DNA of 64,000 bases from Leptidea sinapis (lineage: Eukaryota; Arthropoda; Insecta; Lepidoptera; Pieridae). The position numbers and the translations under genes are program-made. The notes below the pieces were generated by a model that was not told the origin of the DNA, did not search any database, and was given only the letters and a program-made list of their open reading frames with translations. How positions within the stretch are numbered: position 1 is the stretch's first letter; each line of letters opens with the position of its first letter. The DNA is taken from assembly GCF_905404315.1 (NCBI RefSeq), contig NC_066312.1, positions 8,729,001 to 8,793,000 on the forward strand, given 5' to 3'. Positions 32,705 to 43,485 of the stretch are shown piece by piece.

Positions 32705-33060
32705 TCTTTATATATATAATTCTTGTGTGCGTGTGTATGTCACTGAACTACCTACTAAACGGCAGGACCGATTTTGATGATATTTTTGTGTATTCCAGTG
32801 AATTTGAGATTAGCATGTGTCTTCAGATGGATTCGAAAATGGTTTAGATTCACAATTAAACTACCTCCTAAACGGCTGGACTGATTTTGATGACTTTTTT
32901 TGTTTGTTTCAGTGAATTTGAGATTGGTTTAGATTCTCAATTACGCCCATATAATATAATTCACCTGCTCATGTTTATGTTAGTGAACTGCTCCTAACGG
33001 CTGGACCGATTTTTCAAATTTAAAACATGTGTACAGGACAACGTCTGTTGGGTCCACTAG
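32705..33060 (+). mobile_element. Helitron-like element, complete ends
   Basis: TC at 32,705-32,706 (A before), CTAG at 33,057-33,060 (T after). CTACCTACTAAACGGCAGGACCGATTTTGATGA occurs three times in variant form (32,747, 32,861, 32,990), an internal tandem amplification. The ORF crossing it (32,521-32,847) is not a protein family I recognise. Confidence 0.7.
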
Positions 33061-33306
33061 TTTATTATATATTTTAAGTAACTTTAATTAAGATAGGTGA
33101 AATTATTGGTACTTACAATACCCTGAAAGGTATAACTCAATCATCGCCAACTTACTGAAGATTATCCAACTCTACTGAAGTGTAAATAATAAATTAAATA
33201 AAAAAAACGATATTTTTTTTTACAATATTAAGAGTTTGTTTTTCAGTAATTTAAAATCTATTAAGAACTTTTTATTTATAATAAACCAGTGGATGAACTC
33301 TCCATG

Positions 33307-33480
33307 TTTACAGTTTTTACACGCTTTTTTTAGCTTCACCTGTATGTGTGTTTGTTACTATGTTTGTTTGTAGCCGACTCATTTGGGCGCGATTGTGACC
33401 CACTTTAAACTATATAATTTTTAATTTACATAACTTTCGTCGATAAGGCAAGAATTGATGTTAATTTTAAATTAAAAATA
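33307..33480 (+). repeat. Dispersed repeat shared with 56,337
   Basis: TTTTTACACGCTTTTTTTAGCTTCACCTGTATG, TTTGTAGCCGACTC, GACCCACTTTAAAC and AAGGCAAGAATTGATG are shared in order with 56,337-56,600. Class unknown. Confidence 0.6.
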
Positions 33481-33805
33481 TTATTATCATTATTATTTTT
33501 GTATGGAGTTTGAACTGAAGAAGATCGTGTTAGTTATTAAATACTAATGTTAACAATATAATAATTAGTTTTTTTGTTCTTTGAGACATCAACAAAACTT
33601 TTTGTTCAAGAATTTTAATTCTCCATACATCATAATATTATTATGTCAGTAGTTTTGGTGATCCTAGTCACAAAGGCACGTGTGTAAATTTCAATGTATA
33701 TGGGATGTCTTGGAATGAGTATAAATCACGTTTAAAGCTTTTTTTTATGAAAATAAGCTTCCAGTTTTTATATAGTTACAGCAACAGGATACTAATTTTA
33801 CTTTC

Positions 33806-33937
33806 AAAAAAGCGCGTACACTTTTCTAAAGTTCTGGTAACCCTCCTGTGATTCCTCTAGTGTTGCAAGAGAATGTGAACGGCTCACCTAACATTAGGTA
33901 ACCCGTACTCTCGTTTGTCCTCTCTTCTATAAAAAAG
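33806..33937 (+). mobile_element. LINE (LALYKA family) 3' end
   Basis: AAAAAGCGCGTACACTTTTCTAAAG, CCTCCTGTGATTCCTCTAGTGTTGCAAGAG and a CTCGTTTGTCCT..TTCTATAAAAAAG end: the plus-strand form of the 3' terminus at 8325-8439. Confidence 0.7.
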
Positions 33938-34108
33938 TGACTATGTACTTAATAGAAGCTATTTAAAAGTGTAATCCATGACAGTACAAATGAGCCCCAG
34001 CTTGATGGGTTTGTTCTTGGTTGATTTATTAGCTCCCATAGCCACCTTCTAGCTCAAACATAAGAAAATGGAAATCATCCTGCATCAAAGGCATGAATTT
34101 ATGAAGAA

Positions 34109-34262
34109 CTAGCTGACCCGGCAAACGTTGTTTTGCCATATTATATATTTTTTTAGTGTTCGAACGATTTTTCTCCAACATGCTTTTTAAAACCGGCTAC
34201 CTCGAAAAAGGTTTTTCATTTTTCGGGTAAATAAAGTATAGTCTATGGCAAGCACAAAAATG
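34109..34262 (-). mobile_element. Helitron-like element, 3' fragment
   Basis: CTAG at 34,109-34,112 (A before), then CTGACCCGGCAAACGTTGTTTTGCCATAT as in the copy at 35,037. It runs about 150 bp and fades at AAAGTATAGTCTATGGCAAG. Confidence 0.65.
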
Positions 34263-34785
34263 TGGCTTTCTATTTGTTTCAATTTTTTCAAATTCAATTC
34301 ACTAGATGATCTAGAGATCAATTATTTATTATTAAAATCTTTACATTTATATTTTGCGAGTAAGCACAAATTTCAAAATGTTAAACAAAACATTTACTTA
34401 TTCCTTTTAAGTAAATTTGTATTGTATTTTCTAGTCGGTTGTTATTTCTGTAAAAAGGTTATGTATGTTGAAATGTCGACGTAGCAGCTTGAAACCTTTT
34501 CGTCGTTTTCAACTCTAAATGAAATATATTCTGTCAATACTCAAATGGTTTCGTTCAGTGATTTATATCCACAAACTGCTCTTACTACGAGTTACAAAAG
34601 GCTAAAGGAAATCAAAGGCGTTCATTTCATTCGAACTCTATTTTAAGCTCGCTTGGAATTATCGACTCAAAGGTTCATTTTTGCTTTGTTTTATAGACCA
34701 CTTGTCTATTTGAGGATTAAGGGCATATTGCAATAAGGTTTTACATAAATGGTCAGTTAATTATAGGGTTATAAGTTTATTTTTA
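34263..34785. other. Unclassified stretch
   Basis: A 79-aa plus-strand ORF (34,245-34,484) has no recognisable family. Nothing else. Confidence 0.3.
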
Positions 34786-34995
34786 TTAAAATTCAAATAT
34801 TTTTATTTAAAATAGGATTTAAAATCACTTATTCAACGCCAAAAACTACCACTCATTCAAAATAGCGTACCCCAGACCTGAGAAGAACGGGCGCTAGAAA
34901 CTCAGCGGTATTTTATTTTATAAAAATGTGAATTACAATGTAATATCATACGATAAAAATTTATAATCAAAGAACCTGAGGGCATTCGCTCCATT
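34786..34995 (-). mobile_element. LINE or SINE 3' end, AAATTCAAAT-tailed family
   Basis: ATTCAAATATTTTTATTTAAAATAGG start, then CCAAAAACTACCACTCATTCAAAA, GACCTGAGAAGAACGGGCG and AAGAACCTGAGGGCATTCGCTC. The same order is at 59,128-59,301 (same strand); related pieces are at 40,345 (inverted) and 52,975. Confidence 0.6.
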
Positions 34996-35036
34996 CCCAG
35001 TCCGTAGTATCATTAAGAAAATCATTTATGTTATAA

Positions 35037-35386
35037 CTAGCTGACCCGGTAAACGTTGTTTTGCCATATAAAGTATAATTCACGCGATAGTTTTATAAGT
35101 AATAAAATATTGCCTATATTATAGCCTGTACAGCATTTTGTTCTATTGTCAATAGTTTTTGCAGCGCACGCAAAAATTGGTTTTCGATTTTACACCTTGT
35201 GTTACAAAATAGCAATGTTATTACGGATCCCTAATTTTGAAAATAAATACATAGCCTATAGCCTTCCTCGATAAATGGACTACCCAACACTGAAAGAATC
35301 ATTCAAATCGGACCAGTAGTACCAGAGATTAGCGCGTTCAAACAAACAAACAAACAAACACTACAGCTTTATAATATTAGTATAGA
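35037..35386 (-). mobile_element. Helitron-like element, complete; inverted twin of 26,629-26,973
   Basis: CTAG at 35,037-35,040 (A before), GA at 35,385-35,386 (T after). It is nearly identical to the reverse complement of 26,629-26,973 over its whole length; differences are single bases and the number of CAAA units at 35,340-35,362. The close match suggests recent or repeated mobilisation of this subfamily. Confidence 0.85.
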
Positions 35387-35892
35387 TAACCTTTACCACA
35401 CAAACTTTTATTAACTACTCTTTTATTTCGTAACACATTTGTTTTGTACATTTTCTATAATCATGTTGTAAAAGAATATACATCGCTGAATAAAAGACTT
35501 ACTAACTCGACTTATACGATTCCTATCAGGCTACGAAACCTTAACATTAGAAAGGAAATTCTTAGAATTTGCTGAATATATTCAAATATTTGACGATTGT
35601 ACAAACGAGGCAATCCAAAAGATATTCAGCTTGCAATCACGGCTGTTTGCACTTACAAACCTTTGTAGCATAAACCCTGTCAATTTCAGCTCATGTATTT
35701 TGGAAAAATGTTTTCAATTCAGAATAATTCCTAAACAGAATAATGTTATAGAATTTAAAGTGAACTAGCTTGAATGTTGCTTGAGTTTCTAGGAAATATC
35801 TAAGTTGTGTATACAATTTTATTAAATATACGCATCTACTTATATTTTATTTAAAAAAGGCTTGAAAAATTTTAATTAAAATGTCATATGAT
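35387..35892. other. Unclassified stretch
   Basis: No gene or recognised repeat. Confidence 0.35.
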
Positions 35893-36395
35893 AAAAGGCA
35901 TAAAGGCATAAAAGGCATTTATTTTCTCAAAATTGAATCCTTTAGAATTCTTTTTGATGTCATTTCTAATATATTAGATACTCGCTTCGGAAACAAATGG
36001 CGCTCTGAGAGAGAAGAAGCGGCACAAGAAACTCTCCCAGCATATTTTTTTTGCGCTCTTTTCAATAAAGATATACAATATTGTACAGTAACTTCTCTAG
36101 CTATAAAACAATCATAATCTACTCCCACGCTGTCCGATCACTCAGATATTCAGCTGTGGAGTAGTAAGATGTACGACAGAGCCATTTTAAATAAAACATT
36201 TAAACTTATTTATAGATAATGCCTGAACAGTGGCTTGGACCTTATTAGAAAGTGTATGCATTTACCCTTAAAGATATTATGTATCTTATGAAGCCTACTA
36301 GAATTAGTTAAAAGCAATCCCTTATTTCTAGTGTTATAATAATGAATCTCACTATTAAGAGAAATACTTCGCGCTCAAATGACTACGTATGTATG
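35893..36395 (-). mobile_element. LINE (GGCAT-tailed family) 3' end
   Basis: Three GGCATAAA-type tail units, then the blocks seen at 11,866-12,345: GATGTCATTTCTAATA, GAGAGAGAAGAAGCGGC, ATACAATATTGTACAG, ATAATGCCTGAACAGTGGCTTGG and CTTATGAAGCCTACTAGAATTAG. A short minus-strand ORF across it is non-functional. Confidence 0.75.
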
Positions 36396-37290
36396 TATTA
36401 AGAGTATGCAAATATTTGTTGATCATCATGATATTACAACGTTTCAGTCCTCGTTCTATATTATTTGATTTTGAGATAATAAACAGGCAGATATATAAAT
36501 ATCGTACACTAAGTTATTGGGTACCGGTCCCATGTTATTATCTATCTCTTAACTTATCTACGAGGAAATATAGGACAGTGTGACACATTTAAGTCTTTTT
36601 AATATGTTTAATAATTTATTCGTTTTATATGTCACCACCGGAGAACACAGAAAATTATAAATTCACCGAAATATACTTGATTTTTGCCATACCACAACAG
36701 CTGTGCGTTTCGCAAGAAACTTTTTGCTCCACAGAGCCACTGTGCGATATCAGCTGACGGCTCATTGGTGAATGAAAAAGAAACATGAATATTGATTCCA
36801 GAATCAATCCGACTCAGGGACTTCAAGTTAACAACATTCTTCCACCTTCGTTTAACGTTTATGGTGTTTGTTTTATCACTTGCCATTACGTGCGCCTCAT
36901 ATTCTCTCTGCTCTCTTGTCGTTCTTCTCAATCTTGTTCCAGCCAATATAATGCTCCCTTAATATCTCTGTTGGCTTCTTTATTCCGTTTCGAGGGTACC
37001 ACTCAGTAATGTATTTAAACTGATTGGCCTTACTATTCCTGAGTATGAGTTGTCCTGTCGAATTCTATTTATATTTACTTAAAGTATATGTAACATTTGT
37101 TTGGTCTGTGTGCACAAAGTGCCACAATAGTATCACACTCAATAATTGTGAGTGCCACAATAATAACAGTGATTTGAGTCAACGAAAGACTATCGTTGAA
37201 TCGAAATAATCATATTGAAACGTCTCCTTTGTGATCTAAGAGATCGTGAAACTTCTGTTATTCATAGTTATGATTACAACTCTGACCGAT
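36396..37290. other. Unclassified, with an unassigned 104-aa minus-strand ORF
   Basis: The ORF at 36,632-36,946 (minus) starts MAGTRLRRTTREQREYEAHV and has a mixed composition not typical of random AT-rich ORFs. I do not recognise it. It could be a decayed transposon end or chance. Confidence 0.25.
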
Positions 37291-37536
37291 TTTTTTTTAT
37301 GGAATAGCAGGACAAACGAGCGTACGTGGTGTTAAGTGATCACCGCCGCCCCCATTCTCTCGCAACATCAGAGGAATCACAGGAGCATTGCCAGCAATAC
37401 TCCATGGGTGGCTGGACCAGCGCTTTGTAGAGCGCTAGAATGTGGGCCGGCTTGAAGTATTGCTCTATTAATGACGCCCAGCTTTCGAAGACTATTTGGT
37501 TTTGCCCTCCAGGTGGCCACGGAATTGGCAAAAGTG
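37291..37536 (-). pseudogene. LINE (LALYKA family) 3' end with coding remnant
   Basis: Poly-T, ATGGAATAGCAGGACAAACG, GTTAAGTGATCACCGCCGCC; then, after a deletion of the region between, minus-strand coding with FESWASLIEQYFKPAHILAL and YKALVQPPMEYCWQ. It joins the C-terminal domain almost directly to the 3' UTR. Dead. Confidence 0.7.
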
Positions 37537-38817
37537 AGTTTCACAAAATCTGTGTTGTATGTACTACATATTTATCACATAATATTTCCAAGATTTAATT
37601 TTATCATTCGATAGCTATAGCATCGAAAATCGTTATGATGGAGAGGATTGCATATAATGTACCCTATGGAAGAAAAATACCCCCATTTGTAGGTATTTTC
37701 GCTGCGTTGCATAATTTCCGTTTAGCATTTCTTTTCAGTAATAGAAGCTACGGCGCTCGCTGTTTCATAGTGACTTAAAATTTTAGTCGGGAATCTCGGC
37801 TTTTGGCAATCCTCGGTTATCTAAAACATAATACAACATAAATAAATATTTACGTACGAGTAAGTCACTGCCGTTCTACGATACAGTGTCATGCCGATTT
37901 TTTTATAACTTGATTACTACCTAATAGATTTTTCATTAGCCGCTTCGAAACGTACCACACTTATTTGTTCAGTATTATATAAGAGACCTCTGAGCATTTG
38001 TATTAGAATAAGTCAACCGGGCTTACTCTCCCACTGAAAGAACCTTGACCTTGACATGAAATCTCACCGTTATTTAGGGAGGACTTCGGTTAACCACAAA
38101 GAGGGTATCCTAATTGATCCATATTGGAACGGCCTACTCTATAGCCAGCTGAATGAAAAGACGTAGTATGCAGCTTGCATAACTGGGGATTATTTTTATG
38201 AGGAGCTTCGACAAACTTATTTATCAGAGATGATCTCTTCTTTTATGGTCAATAATAGGTCGACATCAACATATTTTGTTGCGCGACCGTTTGGGACGTT
38301 GCCAAAACTAAGACATATTTTGTAAGACATACTCAAACTTTGGCATTATTAGGAAGTGTTTGTATGTTCAAATTAATCATTTTAACAACAAAAATTTATT
38401 CGTCATTATTTGAAATCAGAGTAAATACATATAAAGTCAACCACAAGAAACCATGTAAGGTTTATCCGTGGGGACGGTATCGCTCTTAATAACACTTACA
38501 TTATTATATTGATATCATGTACTAATTATATTAACACGCCTAATTATTATTAGGCACATTATTGCATTACCTTTTCCGTTTTTTTCTCAATACTTTCAGT
38601 TAAAAATCTTTGAAACGTTTGCAGGAAAACCATTTAGTGTGTCTGGCAATAAATACTCCCATTTCCACCTACCACACGCATTGTTACATTTAGGTAACGT
38701 GTATGTTTTTAGGTAGGACAGAATACGGAGGTGTTGTTGCCGTAACCGTTTTATTAAAGCCTTAATTATCTGTATTTTTACTTCTATTCTTTTATTAAAC
38801 CAGTAGAAACACACGTA
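37537..38817. other. Unclassified stretch of 1.3 kb
   Basis: No gene or recognised repeat. The 72-aa minus-strand ORF at 38,596-38,814 has no family resemblance. Confidence 0.35.
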
Positions 38818-39022
38818 GGCGTTACTTTACGGAAATCCATAATTATACAATATTCGAGTTTTCTCTCTTTATCTCGTTATCTCTGTCAGTCTCGTGCCAG
38901 ATTTTGGCGAGACAACACATCCTGAGGATGCCTCATGTAGAGGCGAAACACGTGTCGAATTGCTTAAAGGCAAATATTGGCGGAATTAACACTAAAGAAA
39001 ACTCAAATCATTTGTTTCTTAG
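38818..39022 (+). mobile_element. Inverted-repeat element with hammerhead-like motif, copy 2
   Basis: Shares GGAAATCCATAATTAT, GTGCCAGATTTTGGCGAGAC, GTAGAGGCGAAACACGTGTC and TTGGCGGAATTAACACTAAAG with 10,620-10,800. GAGTTTTC (38,855) and GAAAACTC (38,997-39,004) are what is left of the inverted repeat. It is extended on the left by GTAGGCGTTACTTTACGG, so the true left boundary is uncertain. Confidence 0.6.
38898..38965 (+). ncRNA. Hammerhead-ribozyme-like motif
   Basis: CTGAGGA at 38,922-38,928 fits the CUGANGA core. A perfect 5-bp stem GCCTC/GAGGC with a 5-nt loop (38,930-38,944) follows, then GAA at 38,945-38,947. ACACGTGTC completes a very short stem III and the UC cleavage position (C at 38,956). 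A weak stem I may form between GAC-AAC-TC before the core and GA-A-TTG after it. One extra T lies between the core A and stem II, a departure from the canonical fold. Self-cleaving type I hammerheads with tiny stem III are known in Penelope-like elements; activity here is inference. Confidence 0.35.
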
Positions 39023-39435
39023 TGTAAAGTTTCCCTTTATATTGTTGTAATAAATAGGTAGGCTGACGTAACTTTACCTCAATATACCTCGTTGACAAAA
39101 TGTAAATTTAAATCTCAGCTGAAAAATGCATTAGACAGTGCACCGGCACACTGAGGAAAATCCTCCATACTGCAAACAATACGCCACGCTTAGCATATTT
39201 TTAAATTCTGCTGCGAAGTTTTTGCTATTCAAAAACTCGTTCAATTCACCCAAGTTATAATTGGTCGTGTATTTTGTGTGAAGAAAGTTATGCTATTAAT
39301 CGAAGTATAAAATGTGTTTCTCGTTTTAATTTCATTTATAATTAGGAACCCGTTATTATTTGAAACCTTTTTATATTTTAAGGTCTTAACATGGCTTATG
39401 TTGAGAACATAAATGTGTAAAGATTACTGAGTTAC

Positions 39436-39639
39436 TGTCTGAAGGGCGCGGTAGCTAGTGAAGTTACTGGGCACATGAGACTCAACATCTTATGTATCAA
39501 GGAGGGTAATTGTAGTGTCGCTGAGAATTATTGGGTTTTTTAAGAATCGTGACCGGCACTGCATTGTAATGAGCAGGGCATATCAATTACGATCAGCTGA
39601 AGGTCCTGTTCATCTCATCCCTTATAGTCATTATATAAA
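39436..39639 (+). mobile_element. SINE-A copy, 5' truncated
   Basis: Starts at CTGTCTGAAGGGCGCGG and continues to ATCCCTTATAGTCATTATATAAA. Both hairpin arms are mutated (GTGTCGCTGAG / GACCGGCAC). Confidence 0.7.
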
Positions 39640-40344
39640 GCTTAATTTTAGAGTGTATCCTCTGGGAGTTGAAGTGGATTTAAGAAAATGCCTTGTACAA
39701 GTATATATATTTAATTAAAGCTTAATTGCTATTTAATAGCTTCACTGTTTGAAGTAAGCCCTAATTACCGATGACAGTAAAACTTTATTGCCAGTCTAAC
39801 ACTCAGTACTCTGCTTACACCGTTTCTTTTCTCTTTCTTCCTTAAAATATATATAGCTTAATTCTCGGTTTTAACGCGTTTACTTCAACAACTTGCCTCT
39901 GAATATATTAAGAAGTTTCATTTTTCATTTCCAAATAGTAAGTGTAGATTCCGATGGGTTTGATTTAAAGGGCTCCGTGTCTTGAAATTAAATAAGGAAA
40001 TCACTTATGACATCAGTCATTGAATATTTTTCATACTTTCGAAGTAAGTTAATAGTAAAAAGTACGTAATTTTTTTTTACTTACGTATCAATATTCTTTA
40101 CTAAGACGCGTAAATGTACTTTTCTATTAAGCTATGTAATATGTATATATTCTATGTATTACTTATTAAAATCAGAACAAGAGAATAACCAATTTTGTAT
40201 AATTTTCACGTCATAAATATGGCAAACATGTACTTTATACATATTTATGTAATATGAATTTGACATGTTTATGGAAATAAGAACTTTGACTTTGACTGAA
40301 TTTGTGCAGACCTTTACCTAACTAAATTAGTTTAATTTTATTTA

Positions 40345-40492
40345 TGAAAGTGATATCTTTATAAAAAAAGCCCACTGAGTTTCTTGCGCCCGTTCTTCTC
40401 AGATCTCAGGCAGTCTTTGTTTAATGGGTGGTAGTTTTTGACGTTCAATAATTGATTTTGAATTGTATTTGAAATAAAAATTTGAATTTGAT
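40345..40492 (+). mobile_element. LINE or SINE 3' end, GAATTTGA-tailed family
   Basis: GATATCTTTATAAAAAAAGCCCACTGAG, CTTGCGCCCGTTCTTCTCAG, GGTGGTAGTTTTTGACGTTC, AAATTTGAATTTGATAC: the plus-strand form of the repeat at 34,786 and 59,128. Just upstream, AACTTTGACTTTGACTG (40,284-40,300) is the end of another short-tailed repeat. Confidence 0.6.
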
Positions 40493-41226
40493 ACATTCAA
40501 TATACGGCATGATGGACAAGAAATTATTAGAACCATATTACATGTATATAGACTTGCACTATACTACGCTAGTATATTCAGAAAATGTTTTAAACAAAAA
40601 GTCGTTTAGTCTGTTGCGTTCTGTGCGTTAATAAATTATAATTATGCACAAAAAAAAACAGAGTTCTTAAAAAATTTCCAATATCATGTCACAAATTACA
40701 CAGGTGAGTTTGACTAAATTTTATTCTCATATTCAGCGATTTTTATTAAAATGTAAATGAGTACGCTGGTAATGAATTTCTTAAATATTACCATAATATC
40801 TTTGTATAATTGGATTGTTTTAAGTATATTTTTATTTTCATTTAATTTTTAATAGCTTTTGATCTTTATGTGAGTATGATTATAATTGATAATAATACTA
40901 CTACTTGTATAACATTATTATTATCGATATGATTTTTGGAAAGGGGAATGGTTGAGTTTTGTGCTAGTTCTTCACTATATAAACAACTTTACGAATTATA
41001 ACTACCGTTCAAAATATACTTCATTATACAAATAGTTTTATGATCCTACTTGAATAGATTTATTTGACTTTTGTGTCTAAAAATAACCAACGTATTGTTT
41101 ACCTGGAATAGTGAATTTTTTATGTTCAAGGGTAACCTTGGAAATCCTCAAAGGAATGTTCAGGACCGACTTTAATAAGACATCCCATATATCTGCTGTG
41201 GGTTAGTTATACGCAGACGTTTATTT
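40493..41226. other. Unclassified AT-rich stretch
   Basis: No gene or recognised repeat. Confidence 0.35.
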
Positions 41227-41227
41227 A

Positions 41228-41531
41228 CGGCCGTTCCCAATATACTATCTACAGATAGAGATAAATTACTACCTTCTACTGTCAGTAATTAGCTGTCAAT
41301 AATCTGAAGCCGTCCCAATATACCCGATAAGTCGTTCTTATCGCATTGGGACGCGTGAATTGCAATATCCATACAAACTTCTATCGCTGATAAGCGATAC
41401 GTCGTCCCATTGACAGGCAGCGTATACGGGTAAGGTGAGTTACCGTTGATAAGTTTATTGGGACAGAAAAGTCAACGATAGTTACGATTTTTATCTCAAG
41501 TAAGAGATAGACTGAATATTGATAACGGCCG
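41228..41531. mobile_element. MITE-like element, CGGCCGTT ends, TTA flanks
   Basis: CGGCCGTTCCCAATAT at the left and its imperfect reverse complement ending ATATTGATAACGGCCG at the right. TTA is present on both outer sides (41,225-41,227 and 41,532-41,534), which could be a 3-bp target duplication as in Harbinger. The interior has several more GATAAG/CTTATC and ATTGGGACG inverted pairs. Non-coding, 304 bp. Confidence 0.6.
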
Positions 41532-41704
41532 TTACAATATACAATTGGATACCAAACTATTCATTGTTATAAATTTTTTAATCTAGAAAGTTTCACAGCC
41601 AAATCTTGCAAAGAGATTTTATTTCAATCCAAAGTCGCTACTTTGGATTGAAGGGATATTTCGCTAGTACGTGACGATGGCGATGTCATAAGCCCTTTAT
41701 TTTT

Positions 41705-42190
41705 AACCGACTTCAAAAGGGAGGAGGTTCTCAATTCCATCGTTATTTTTTATGTATGTACACCGATTACTCTAAGATTTATGATGCGATTTACGTGATT
41801 CTTTTTTAGTTCGATGCGGAATAGATGCCATTTGGTACCATAAAATTTTTACATAGTCGGTATTTTGAAGTCGGTGGCAAGCCAAATGTTATAGTAGGTA
41901 CCTACACTCGCCACGCGTGACATTGAGCGGGATAGCTTCGTCTAGAACAAAACAACCCAAGCGGACACACACGCGCGGGCAGACGATCTTAATATTTACA
42001 GTAATTAAGCTGTTTATAATATTAAGCTTTATTTTGTTTTGGTCTTTGCACCGAATTTAAACCTATCAATATGTAGCACATACAAATAATAATATTTTAT
42101 GAATATTAAAGGTAAAGGTTTTCATAAGATGTGTATTAAATTAAATTTTTATCAAGTTATTTTATACATGTTTAGTTTTTGAAGTCGGTT
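41705..42190. mobile_element. Repeat with ACCGACTTCAAAA terminal inverted repeats
   Basis: AACCGACTTCAAAA at 41,705-41,718 and TTTTTGAAGTCGGTT at 42,176-42,190. A third copy of the motif (ATTTTGAAGTCGGT) lies at about 41,863. GGGAGGAGGTTCTCAATTC after the left end is typical of a repeat common in Lepidoptera. No transposase seen. Confidence 0.6.
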
Positions 42191-42634
42191 TTTTTTAAAC
42201 GTAGTATTTTTTCTAAACCCTTTATTTCTCTTCTGTCCGCTATAAGTACGAAATAAATTACGTTGCGTGAACAAGAAGTCAATTTCCAAGTGTAGTATAA
42301 AAAGGTCATAATAAAGTAATTCTAAGCATCGGATCCTGCTGCCGAATGAAACTGTTATATGATGTAAATAGACGCCGTTAATATTTCAGAACTGTATTCT
42401 ATGATTACCAGTTAACTGATCAGAGTGCAAATTCATTCAGCGCAAAGCTAAAAGGTTGTATTTACAGCAATAAAAGTTATCACAAGCCAATTCTATCCAT
42501 AGATTCGTCTGATTTTAACCTTTTATTGGTGTTCTGTATTGAATTCGTTCACGTTTCACATTAAAGGCAGCAAGTTTTTGAAATAGATCTGTTTTAGCTT
42601 TTTATGATGATTTTGATGAAATGGGAAATTGAAA

Positions 42635-43366
42635 CGACCGAAGAATGCACGATGGCATCAATAAAGCTTCCCAAGGAGTAAGTTTCAAAATGAACGTAGA
42701 TAAGACGAAAATCATGTCTAATGTCTATGTCACACCTACGTCCATAACAGTTGGGAATTATACCCTCGAAATTGTTGACGAGTACGTCTTGGATGAATAG
42801 TCCAATTAGGTAGGTCCAGTTTTACGAAAGAGGTCACTCATCAAATGCAACTCGGACGGGCAGCGTTTGGGAAGCTCCGTAAAATCTTCAAGTCCGAAAT
42901 ACATAGTGTCACAAGACTAAAGTTTTCTACCAGTGTGTGTCGCCAGTGATGACAACGCTGACGAGGTCGCAACGCACATGTCATCGCTCACTTATCAGTG
43001 AACTTATGGTCCCTCAGGGGGCAAAGGAGGTGGTTTTGTTCGGAGTTTCTCTGCGAGATCGAATCAGAAATAAGGAGCTCTGTAGAAGAACCAGAATCAC
43101 ATAGCCCGATAATTGCGATACTGAAGTGGTAGTTGGCTGAGCACATAGTTCGACGGACATATGGTGGGGCTCTAAAGTCCTCGAATGGCGCCTATGGACT
43201 GGAAGAGGCAGTTTTAGACCCGAAGGCCCAAGACAAGACAAGATAGCCCGATGATCTATATAGTTTGGATGAGGGCAGCACATGACCGATCGTTGTGGAG
43301 ATCTTTTCAAGAGGCCTTTGTCCAGCAGTGAATGTCTACCAGTTGAAATGATGATGAGGCCGAAGA
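42635..43366 (+). pseudogene. RTE-like LINE, end of RT domain to 3' tail, broken
   Basis: The longest RTE-like piece here. It includes KMNVDKTKIMSN (just after the catalytic YADD region in this family), ITVGNYTLEIVDEY, then pieces related to GKLRKIFKS, the VLP-VMTYG region and the RDRIRN region. The minus-strand ORF at 43,014-43,310 is its shadow. It ends GTCCAGCAGTGAATGTCTACC and ATGATGATGAG, a short tail. Multiple frameshifts make it non-functional. Confidence 0.75.
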
Positions 43367-43485
43367 TATTAGAACAAAGGAGGGTCTTTTATAAACTAAA
43401 TTCAAATTCTAGTTTAACAAAAAAAAATAGGAACGGTTTTAGTTACAACATGACACATAGAACTATTTAGTTTATTGAAGCCTTA

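Noticed and set aside
36632..36946. 104-aa minus-strand ORF and overlapping plus-strand ORF
   Set aside because: Not recognised as any protein family; no second copy in the window to support a repeat. Kept only as an unassigned note.
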